NCBI RefSeq assembly: GCF_003173775.1
Contig: NZ_CP029552.1
Span: forward strand, 645,001-709,000
Length of the DNA stretch: 64,000 nucleotides
Origin: Methylobacterium sp. 17Sr1-1
GTDB taxonomy: Bacteria; Pseudomonadota; Alphaproteobacteria; Rhizobiales; Beijerinckiaceae
Direction of reading: 5' to 3'
The notes under the pieces are model-generated. The model was not told the origin of the DNA. It was given only the letters and a program-made list of their open reading frames with translations, and did not search any database. Of this stretch, positions 26,241 through 34,300 are shown piece by piece. Positions within the stretch are counted from its first letter, which is position 1. Every line of letters begins with the position of its first letter. Made by a program: the position numbers and the translations under genes.

Positions 26241-27601
26241 GCGGGACGGACGAGGCGAGGAGCGGGGAGGCGGGCGAGGACGTCGCGGCGCTCCACCGCC
26301 GCATCGCCAAGCTGGAGCGCATCAACGCCGCCCTGATGTCCCAGGTCGAGCGCACGATGGACCAGCGCGGCAGTGCCTACTCGCTGTTCCAGACCGCCAT
26401 CACCCTGGAAGGCCAGGTCCGCTCCCGCACCGAGGAGCTGACGGCGCTGATGCGCAGCCTGGAGCGCTCGAACCTGGATCTGACCGCGGCCAAGGAGGAG
26501 GCCGAGCGGGCCAACCGCTCGAAGACCCGCTTCCTCGCCGCGGCGAGCCACGACCTGCTCCAGCCCCTCAACGCGGCGCGGCTGTCGATCTCGGCGCTCG
26601 CCGACATGCGGGTGGGACCCGAGGCGCGGACCATCGTCGGCCAGGTCGAGCGCGGCCTGCAGACGATCGAGGACCTGATCAAGACGCTGCTCGACATCTC
26701 GAAGCTCGATGCCGGGCTGATCCAGCCGGTGGTGCGGCCGGTGCTCGTCGCCGACGTGCTGGAGAGCGTCGAGGCGAGCTTCGGGCCGCTGGCGGCGCGC
26801 AAGGGCCTGCGCCTGTCGGTGCGCGGCGGCCAGGCCTGGGTGGCGACCGACCTCGTGCTGCTCCAGCGCATCCTGCAGAACCTGGTCTCGAACGCGATCC
26901 GCTACACCGCCGCCGGCGGCGTGCTGGTGGCGGCGAGGAAGCGGGGCCCGGAGATCCGGATCGACGTGGTCGATTCCGGTGCCGGCATCCCGGCCGACGA
27001 GCAGGACCTGATCTTCGAGGAGTTCCACCGCGGCGGTCGCGAGAGCGTCGACGGCGAGATCGCGCTCGGCCTCGGCCTGTCGATCGTGCGCCGCTCGGCC
27101 CAGGCGCTCGGGCACCCGTTGAGCCTCGAATCCCGGGTCGGCCACGGCTCGCGCTTCAGCCTGCACCTCACCCCCTGCGCCCCCGAGCCGCCCCGGCCCG
27201 CCCCCTCACTGGTGCCGCCGACGAGCCTGACCGGCGCCCGCATCGCGTTGATCGAGAACGACAAGGCGGCGCTCGAGGCCCTGGCGCGGCTGTTCCACGG
27301 CTGGGACGCCAACGCCTTCGCGGCCCGCGACCACTTGAGCCTGGTGCGGCTGCTGGGCACGACCTGGAGCCCGGACGTCGTCGTCGCCGACTTCCACCTC
27401 GACGGCGGTGCCTGCGGCCTCGACACCGTGGAATGGCTGCGCTCCGTCCACGGCCACGACATCCCGGCGGTGATCACCACCGCCGACCACTCGTCCGAGG
27501 TCGAAGCACGGGTGCGGGCGGCGCGCTGCGAACTGGTGCACAAGCCGGTGAAGCCGGCGCAGCTGCGCGCGCTCCTCGCCCATCTGCTGAGCCGCGGCTG
27601 A
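26237..27601 (+). CDS. hybrid histidine kinase (NahK-like)
   Basis: 454-aa cytosolic hybrid kinase. An N-terminal coiled coil (about 15-95) has no PAS or membrane segment. HisKA follows with AAASHDLLQPLNAARLS (His105), then HATPase_c at about 215-330 (NLVSNAIRYTA, DSGAGIP, ALGLGLSIVRR). The C-terminal receiver (about 340-450) has VVVADFHLD with the phosphoacceptor and VHKPVKPAQ. This layout matches NahK/ErcS'-type kinases that partner with FIST proteins. Its GTG start overlaps the FIST stop (GTGA), so the two proteins are made together. Phosphotransfer to the divergent LuxR-type regulator is likely but unproven. Confidence 0.9.
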   Translation: MSGTDEARSGEAGEDVAALHRRIAKLERINAALMSQVERTMDQRGSAYSLFQTAITLEGQVRSRTEELTALMRSLERSNLDLTAAKEEAERANRSKTRFLAAASHDLLQPLNAARLSISALADMRVGPEARTIVGQVERGLQTIEDLIKTLLDISKLDAGLIQPVVRPVLVADVLESVEASFGPLAARKGLRLSVRGGQAWVATDLVLLQRILQNLVSNAIRYTAAGGVLVAARKRGPEIRIDVVDSGAGIPADEQDLIFEEFHRGGRESVDGEIALGLGLSIVRRSAQALGHPLSLESRVGHGSRFSLHLTPCAPEPPRPAPSLVPPTSLTGARIALIENDKAALEALARLFHGWDANAFAARDHLSLVRLLGTTWSPDVVVADFHLDGGACGLDTVEWLRSVHGHDIPAVITTADHSSEVEARVRAARCELVHKPVKPAQLRALLAHLLSRG

Positions 27602-27898
27602 GCGTAGCCGGCTCGGCCGTGACTGTTTCCAAAGTATTTCTGAGTATGTCTGCAGCACGATTCCGCCGTCATGAGCGCGTGGCGGACCATTGTCCTCGCA
27701 TTGCCCTAAGCCGAACGGATTATACCGAGTGTTTCCAGCGTGTTTCTGACTTGATATTCGCTCGAATGGACTAATCAAAATGAGAAATAGACGGTTGCGC
27801 ACGCGCAACATACTGCACGAATAAGAGATTGATGCCGCCAGAACGGATTTATTGCCTGCTCGTTTGTGGCATCTCTCCAGAATGCGGGGAGGTCCAGC
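27602..27898. other. AT-richer intergenic region with an inverted repeat
   Basis: About 300 bp of lower GC. It holds two similar 20-bp words starting GTTTCC (27624 and 27731) and the dyad GTTGCG-CACG-CGCAAC at 27794-27809, about 90 bp before the next start. The dyad is a candidate operator, possibly for the nearby TetR protein. No gene seen. Confidence 0.45.
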
Positions 27899-29071
27899 GT
27901 GGCACGGATATTACTGACGGGCGCAACCGGCTTTCTGGGCGGCGCCGTCCTTCACCAGGCCCTGAGCCAGCGCGACGGCACCGAGTGGGTCTGCCTCGTG
28001 CGCTGCACCAGCGCCGAGCAGGGCCGCCAGCGGATCGCCGCGCGGCTGTCGCGCTTCACCGACCCGTTCACCGCCCAGCGCCTCGCCCGCGCGGTCGAGG
28101 TGGTGCCGGGCGACTTCACCCGCGCCGATCTCGACGCCGACCCGCGGCTCGATTCGGTCACCCACGTGCTGCATCTCGCCGCCGACACCTCGTGGTGGGG
28201 CGAGGAGCGGGTCAGCCGCACCAACCACGACGGCACGCTGGCGCTGGCCCGCCGCGCCCGGACCATGCCGCGGCTCGTCCGCTTCCTGCACGTCAGCACC
28301 GCGATGATCTGCGGCGCCGAGGCGCCGTCCCTCGTCGAGGAGGCGGCCTATCCCTCGCCCCAGGCGCGCCACCTCGTCGCCTACACGGTCTCGAAGGCGG
28401 CGGCCGAGACCTCGCTCGCCGGCAGCTTCGCCGACCTGCCGATCGTGGTCGCCCGCCCCTCGATCGTGGTCGGGCACTCGACCCTCGGGGCGGCGCCGAG
28501 TTCCAGCATCCTGTGGGTGATCCGCGCCGCCGACCGGCTGCGCCTGGTGCCGTGCGACCCCGCCAGCGCCGTCGACATCGTCCCGGTCGACTGGGTCGCC
28601 GACAGCCTGCTCGGCCTGCTGCGCAAGCCGAAACTGGCGCACACCCTCTACCACATCTCGGCCGGCGAGGGCGCCCGGGCGCGCTGGGACGACCTGATGC
28701 GCGCCTTCGCCGCCGCCGACCCCGAGGGCGGCCCGCGCGACGACTTCTCCCGCTTCGACCTCGTCGCCGACCGGGCGCTGCTGCGCCGGCGCTTCTCCGA
28801 GACCTTCGGCCTCGACGGCGCCCTGAAGCAGGCGATGCTGCGGGCGGTGCGGGCCTACTACGCCTTCTGCTCCCTCGACCTGACCTTCTCCAACGCGCGG
28901 CTCCTGGCGGAAGGTCTCGCGCCGCCGCCGGCCTTCACCGACTACCTCAAGGTCTGCCTGGAGAACGCCCCCGAGATCGCCGAGCAATTCGCCGACGACC
29001 TCGAGATGTTCGTGGCGCCGGAGCCGGGTCCGGGCCCCGCGACCGCGCTGCCGCGGATTGCGACCGCATGA
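27899..29071 (+). CDS. NAD-dependent epimerase/thioester-reductase-like SDR
   Basis: 390-aa extended SDR. ILLTGATGFLGGAVLHQAL (about residues 4-22) binds the dinucleotide. The order HVLHLAADTSWWG, FLHVSTAMICG, YTVSKAAAE (Tyr-x-x-x-Lys) and VARPSIVVGHS resembles fatty-acyl/thioester reductase domains (NAD_binding_4). The C-terminal region (from about 280) has helices of unknown role. GGGGAGG at 27887 fixes the GTG start. The SMR transporter starts in its stop codon, so the two are co-expressed. The substrate may be an acyl or lipid compound; this is inference. Confidence 0.85.
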   Translation: MARILLTGATGFLGGAVLHQALSQRDGTEWVCLVRCTSAEQGRQRIAARLSRFTDPFTAQRLARAVEVVPGDFTRADLDADPRLDSVTHVLHLAADTSWWGEERVSRTNHDGTLALARRARTMPRLVRFLHVSTAMICGAEAPSLVEEAAYPSPQARHLVAYTVSKAAAETSLAGSFADLPIVVARPSIVVGHSTLGAAPSSSILWVIRAADRLRLVPCDPASAVDIVPVDWVADSLLGLLRKPKLAHTLYHISAGEGARARWDDLMRAFAAADPEGGPRDDFSRFDLVADRALLRRRFSETFGLDGALKQAMLRAVRAYYAFCSLDLTFSNARLLAEGLAPPPAFTDYLKVCLENAPEIAEQFADDLEMFVAPEPGPGPATALPRIATA

Positions 29072-29394
29072 ACCCGTTCCTGACCCTCGCGGTGGCGATC
29101 GGCGCCGAGATCACCGCGACGCTCGCCCTCAAGGCCGCCGACGGGCTCACCCGCCCGGGCCCGACGGTTCTCGTCGCGCTCGGCTACGGCACCGCGCTCT
29201 GGCTGATGTCGTCCAGCATGGACATGCTGCCGATCGGGGTCGTCTACGCGATCTGGGCCGGGGTCGGCATGGTCGGTGCCGCCCTCGGGGGCGCCATCCT
29301 GTTCGGCGAGCCGGTCACCCCGCTGATGATCCTCGGCATCGGGGTGATCGCGGTCGGCGTCGGCATCCTGGCGGCGGCCCAGGCTCACGCCTGA
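29068..29394 (+). CDS. small multidrug resistance (SMR) family transporter
   Basis: 108 aa with four membrane helices. Glu14 in AVAIGAEITATLALKAADG is the essential proton/substrate-binding glutamate of EmrE-type proteins. IGVVYAIWAGVGMVGAALGGAILFGEP follows the family. It exports cationic compounds (quaternary amines, guanidinium or similar) against protons. It overlaps the SDR stop by 4 bp and its last 10 bp overlap the convergent TetR gene. Confidence 0.93.
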   Translation: MNPFLTLAVAIGAEITATLALKAADGLTRPGPTVLVALGYGTALWLMSSSMDMLPIGVVYAIWAGVGMVGAALGGAILFGEPVTPLMILGIGVIAVGVGILAAAQAHA

Positions 29395-29969
29395 GGGCGG
29401 CTCACCGCGGCCAGCAGTTGCACGGCGCCGTCGATGGCCTCGCGCATCGCGGCCTCGTCCCAGTGCACCCGGGCCAGCACAAAGCCGCCCTCGACGATCG
29501 CGATCAGCACCGCGGCGAACGGGGCGGGCTCGATCCCGGGGATGAGGCTGCCGGCCGCCTTCGCCTCCTCCAGGCTCGCGCGAAGCGAGGCCTGGATGCG
29601 CCCGAGATAGGCCGCGACCGGCTCGCGCAAGGCCGGCTCCTCCATGGCGGCTTCATTGGCGAGGCGGGCGAGGCGACAGCCGCGCAGCGCATGCCGCTCG
29701 CGGGTCAGGTACGCTCGGACACGGTCGAGAGGGGGTGCGGGGGACGCGAACAGCGCGTCGATCCCCGCGATCTCCTCCTCGGCCATCTCGGCGAGCGCCG
29801 CGGCCGCGACCTCCCGCTTGCCGGGGAAGTGGTGATAGAGGCTGCCCTGGCCGGCGCCGCTCAGCGCCAGCACGTCCCGCGGGCTCGTCGCCTCGTAGCC
29901 GCGCTCCCAGAGCAGCACCTTCGTCGCCGCGACGATCGCGTCGCGCTTCGATGATCCCTGCCGCGCCAT
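29385..29969 (-). CDS. TetR family transcriptional regulator
   Basis: 194 aa. The N-terminal HTH (about residues 8-55) reads KRDAIVAATKVLLWERGYEAT, LALSGAGQGSLYHHFPGKREV. The C-terminal ligand-binding helices have a single cysteine motif (LRGCRLARLANEAA). GGAGAGG supports the ATG at 29969. It ends tail-to-tail with, and overlaps, the SMR gene, so regulation of the SDR-SMR pair is plausible. Confidence 0.9.
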   Translation of the reverse strand: MARQGSSKRDAIVAATKVLLWERGYEATSPRDVLALSGAGQGSLYHHFPGKREVAAAALAEMAEEEIAGIDALFASPAPPLDRVRAYLTRERHALRGCRLARLANEAAMEEPALREPVAAYLGRIQASLRASLEEAKAAGSLIPGIEPAPFAAVLIAIVEGGFVLARVHWDEAAMREAIDGAVQLLAAVSRPQA

Positions 29970-30014
29970 GCCGCCTCTCCTGCCGCTAAGCGGAGTTGCG
30001 CGGGGCACCCCTAC

Positions 30015-30178
30015 TTAGATTCTCGATCCTGCATCGTTTTCGCCGCCGAACCGGTGACCGCTTCGGCGCATGACGCTCAGAGCGCCTCACGATCGCATTG
30101 CAATCGCGACGCTCCCTAAGTCTTTGATTTGCCGCATTGTCTTCGACGAACCGGTACCCACTTCGTCGGAACATGCTC
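30015..30178. repeat. intergenic repeat (family E), two tandem diverged copies
   Basis: Two similar units (30015-30084 and 30115-30178) carry the consensus TTGATT-CTGCATCGTC-GACGAACCGGT-ACC-TTCGTCGG-ATGC. A third, more symmetrical copy is at 41205-41260. They lie between the TetR promoter and the tautomerase stop. Confidence 0.5.
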
Positions 30179-30220
30179 GCGAGCGCGCTATGCCGCGGCC
30201 GGGACCTCCAGGCCGGAGCG

Positions 30221-30628
30221 TCAGGCTGCGCCCGCGAGGTGGGGCGGGGGCGCATCGGCGTATTGGGCGATGCCGTTGCCGAAGGACCAGTTCTCCCGCG
30301 CCGTCTCGACGAGGTTCACGAACACGTCCTCCGGCCGCACTCCGGCCGCGCCGAGATTCTCGGTGATGGCGGCGAACAGCGCCTTCTTCTGCGCGACGCT
30401 GCGCCCGGTCGAGAGATGGATCTGCACGATCACCAGATCGTCGCTGCGGGCGATCCCGAGATAGTGGGAATCGTAGATCACCTCGTCGAACCGGCCGGAG
30501 ACGATCTGGAAGCGGTCGTCGGCCGGCACGCCGATGCTGCCGATCAGGGCGGCATGGACGGCGTCCGCGATGGCACGCCGCTCGGATGCGGGGCGTTCGC
30601 GCTTCAGGGAGATGTGGACCAAGGGCAT
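30221..30628 (-). CDS. tautomerase family protein
   Basis: 135 aa. After removal of the initiator Met, the amino-terminal proline of PLVHISLKRERPASERRAI is the catalytic base typical of 4-oxalocrotonate tautomerase enzymes. RFQIVSGRF and LVIVQIHLSTGRSVAQKKALF (about 65-90) match the longer tautomerase/malonate-semialdehyde-decarboxylase-like group. The reaction is unknown. GGAGG 6 bp upstream fixes the ATG. No partner gene. Confidence 0.85.
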   Translation of the reverse strand: MPLVHISLKRERPASERRAIADAVHAALIGSIGVPADDRFQIVSGRFDEVIYDSHYLGIARSDDLVIVQIHLSTGRSVAQKKALFAAITENLGAAGVRPEDVFVNLVETARENWSFGNGIAQYADAPPPHLAGAA

Positions 30629-30725
30629 CGGAAACCTCCGCGGCTGAGGGAGCAGCCTCGGTTTTTGTACTGTACCTACTAGTATGTATAAATTGCGGCG
30701 AGTGCAGCGCTGGTCTGCGTCCCGT

Positions 30726-31361
30726 TCACCGCTCCAGGAGCGGCGCGTCCTGGCGCGCCTGCCAGCCATGGCGAACCAGTTCCGGATCGGCATGCTCCTC
30801 CGCCGGGTAGCCGACGCAGAGATAGGCGATCAGCCGCCAGGCAGCGGGCACGTCGAGGGATGCGGTCACCTCCTCGGGGCACAGGATCGACACCCAGCCG
30901 ACCCCGAGGCCGCGGATCCGCGCCGCGAGCCAGAAGGTGTGGACCGCCGTCACCGCGGAGTAGCGCAGCATCTCCGGCATGGTGGCGCGTCCGAGCCCGT
31001 GGCCGGTCCCCGTCGCCTCGTCGCAGAACACCGCGAGATGCAGGGGCGCCTCGCGCAGGCCCGCGAGCTTGAGGCGGCGGTAGGCCGCGGCCCGCTCGTC
31101 GGCGTAGGTCGCCGCCGCGGCCTCGTTGCAGCGGGAAAAACTCGCCGTCACCGCTGCGCGCCGGGCGGGATCCGAGACCCGCACGAAGCGCCAGGGCTGG
31201 CTGTTGCCGACCGAGGGGCTGAGGCCGGCGAGCGCCAGGCATTCCCGGACATCGTCCTCCGGCACCGGATCGGGGCGAAAGCGCCGGACGTCGCGGCGCC
31301 AGGCGACCAGCTCCGCGAAGCGGGTGCGAAATTCAGCCCCGAAGTCCGGCGTCGCGGTCAT
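30726..31361 (-). CDS. bluB: 5,6-dimethylbenzimidazole synthase BluB
   Basis: Converts reduced FMN with O2 to 5,6-dimethylbenzimidazole, the lower ligand of cobalamin. The 211-aa nitroreductase-fold protein has RRDVRRFRPDPVPEDDV, AGLSPSVGNSQPWRFVRV (about 46-63) and ATGTGHGLGRATMPEMLRYS, which are BluB rather than generic nitroreductase signatures. GLGVGWVSIL and the C-terminal ELVRHGWQAR also fit. Its ATG overlaps the stop of the glutamate dehydrogenase gene (ATGA). No other cobalamin gene or cobalamin riboswitch is visible nearby. Confidence 0.92.
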   Translation of the reverse strand: MTATPDFGAEFRTRFAELVAWRRDVRRFRPDPVPEDDVRECLALAGLSPSVGNSQPWRFVRVSDPARRAAVTASFSRCNEAAAATYADERAAAYRRLKLAGLREAPLHLAVFCDEATGTGHGLGRATMPEMLRYSAVTAVHTFWLAARIRGLGVGWVSILCPEEVTASLDVPAAWRLIAYLCVGYPAEEHADPELVRHGWQARQDAPLLER

Positions 31362-34300
31362 CGCCGGGCCAGATCCCCGAGCAGGCTCGCCGCCACCGAG
31401 ACCTTCGATACCGTCAGGCCCGAGGCGGCGATGGCCGCGACCGCGGTGCGGATGCGGGCGAGCGAGGCGCCGCGGGCCTGGCCCCACTCCTCGACCGCGG
31501 CGGCCCCCTCCGCCTCGTACGCCGCGGCCTCGGCTGTGAGTGCCCGGTGGGCCGAGGCGATGCCGGCGACCGCGCGCTCCAGGGCGATGCGGTCGAAGGT
31601 GTCGGCCACCGGCACCGCCCGGGCGGCGGCCGAGAGGGCGTTGAGGCGGAAGAGGTCTGCGACCGCGAAGTGGGTCGCGGCGATCGCCGCCGGCGGGCGC
31701 CCGGTCGCCTCGGCGACCTGGACGATGTCGGGCGCGGCGCCGAGCTCGCTCAAGGCCGCGAGGCGGGAGGCCAGGGCCTCCGGCACGCCGTGGTCGACGA
31801 GAGTCCGGATGCGCCGGGCCAGCGCCTCGGCGGCGGCCGGCGGCAGGGCGCCCGGTAGGGCCTCCGAGACCGCCGCGATGCCGTCGCGGTAGCGCTGCAC
31901 TGCCGCCTCGATGCCGCCGGGCGCGGCCTCGTCGTTGCGGATGAACCAGACCATGCGCTGGCGCAGGAGGTCCTGCAACTCGGCGTAGAGGGCGAGCTGC
32001 TGGTCGCCGGAAATCGCGCCGTCGAGCGCGTCCACCGCCTTGTTGAGGTCGATCAGCCCGAAGGCGTCGCGGGTCACCGCGTAGGCCGCGGCGATGGACG
32101 GGGCCTCGGCACCGGTCTCGTCGGCCAGCCGGCTGACGATGGTCGGCCCGCCGCGGTTGACGATGGCGTTGGCGAGGCTGGTGGCGATGATCTCCCGGCG
32201 CAGGCGGTGGCCCTGCACCGCGTCGGGGTAGCGCGCGACCAGGACAGGTGGGAACGAGCGCTCCAGCTCGCGGGCGAGGTAGGGATCGTCCGGCACCGCG
32301 CTGTCGAGCAGCGCGTCCTTGAGCGCGAGCTTGGCGTAGGCGAGCAGCACCGCCAGTTCCGGCCGGGTCAGGCCTTCGCCGCCCTGCGCCCGCTCGGCGA
32401 GGCTTGCGTCCGAGGGCAGGAACTCGACGCCGCGGTCGAGGCGGTGATCGGCCTCCAGGCTCTGCATCAGCCGGGCGGCGAAGCCCGTCTCGGTCGCGGC
32501 GGAGCGCTGGGCGAGGGACAGGGCGAGGGTCTGGAGCTGGTTGTTGCGCAGCACCAGGTCGGCCACCGCCTCGGTCATGCCGGAGAGGAGCGCGTTGCGG
32601 CTCTCCGGGCTCAGGCGGCCGTCGCGCTCGGGCGTCGCCAGCGCGATCTTGATGTTGACCTCGACGTCCGAGGTGTTGACGCCGGCCGAGTTGTCGATCG
32701 CATCGGTGTTGAGGCGCACGCCCCGGCGGGCGGCCTCGATCCGGCCGCGCTGGGTGAGGCCGAGATTCGCGCCCTCGCCGACGACCCGGGCGCGCAGCTC
32801 GGAGCCGGTGATGCGGATCGCGTCGTTCGCCCGGTCGCCGGCCTCGTCGTCGCTCTCGGAGGTGGCGCGCACGTAGGTGCCGATGCCGCCGAACCACAGG
32901 AGGTCGACGGGTGCCCGCAGGATCGCCTGCATCACCTCGGCGGGCGTCGCCTCCGCCCGGTCGAGGCCGAGGCGGGCCCGGATCTGGGGAGAGAGCGGCA
33001 CGGTCTTGGCCTGGCGCGAGAACACCCCGCCGCCCGGAGAAATCTTCGACCGGTCGTAATCGGCCCAGGACGAGCGGGGCAGGTCGAACAGGCGCTTGCG
33101 CTCGGCGAAGGCGGTCGCGGCGTCGGGATCGGGGTCGAGGAAGATGTCGCGGTGGTCGAAGGCGGCCACGAGCTTCAGGCAGCGCGACAGCAGCATGCCG
33201 TTGCCGAACACGTCGCCCGACATGTCGCCGACGCCCGCCACCGTGACCGGCTCCGCCTGGATGTCGATGTCGACTTCACGGAAATGGCGCTTGACCGCCT
33301 CCCAGGCGCCGCGGGCGGTGATGCCCATCTGCTTGTGGTCGTAGCCCTGGCTGCCGCCGGATGCGAAGGCGTCGCCGAGCCAGTGATGCGCCTCCAGCGA
33401 GAGGGCGTTGGCGACGTCCGAGAAGGTGGCGGTGCCCTTGTCGGCGGCGACCACCAGATAGGCGTCGTCGTCGTCGTGCCGCACGGTGGCGGGCGGCGGC
33501 ACGATCTTGCCGCCGACGATGTTGTCGGTGAGCGAGAGGAGCGTCCGGATGAAGATCCGGTAGCTCTCGGTGCCCTCCTGCATCCAGGCCTGGCGGTCGC
33601 TGGCCGGCGGCAGGCGCTTGGGGAAGAAGCCGCCCTTCGCGCCGACCGGCACGATCACGGCGTTCTTGACCTGCTGCGCCTTGACGAGGCCGAGCACCTC
33701 GGTGCGGAAATCCTCCGGCCGGTCGGACCAGCGCAGGCCACCGCGGGCGATGTAGCCGAAGCGCAGGTGCACGCCCTCGACTCTGGGGCTGTAGACGAAG
33801 ATCTCGAATAGCGGCCGCGGCAGCGGCATCCCGTCGACGCGCGCGCAGCGGAACTTGAACGCGATCGTCTCGGGCGGCAGGCCGTTGCGGCCGATCTGGA
33901 AGAAGTTCGTGCGCTGCGCCGCCTCCACGAGATTCACGAAGCGGCGCAGGATCCGGTCCTCGTCGAGGCTGGTGACCCCGGCGAGATCCGTTTCGATCTC
34001 GGCCCGCACGGTCTCCTGTGCGGCCGCGCGGTCGCCGTCGCGGCGCGGGTCGAAGCGGGCGTAGAACAAGGCGACCAGGCGCCGGGCAAGGCCCGGGTGG
34101 CGCGCCAGCGTCGCCGCGAGGTAGTCCTGGCCGTAGCGGATGCGGAGCTGGCGCAGGTAACGCCCGAGCGCCCGGACCAGCGCGACGTCGCGCCAGCCGA
34201 GCCCGGCCTCCAGCACCAGGCGGTTATAGGCATCCGACTCGGCGAGGTCGCGGGCGAGCGCGAGCAGGGCCGCCTCGACCGGGCCTTCCACCGCCGCGAC

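Noticed and set aside
30629..30725. A cobalamin riboswitch for bluB
   Set aside because: bluB is transcribed from the glutamate dehydrogenase side, its start lies inside that gene's stop, and no B12-box-like sequence is visible upstream of either gene.
30726..31361. Generic nitroreductase for the gene before glutamate dehydrogenase
   Set aside because: PSVGNSQPWRF and GHGLGRATMPEMLRYS are specific to BluB.
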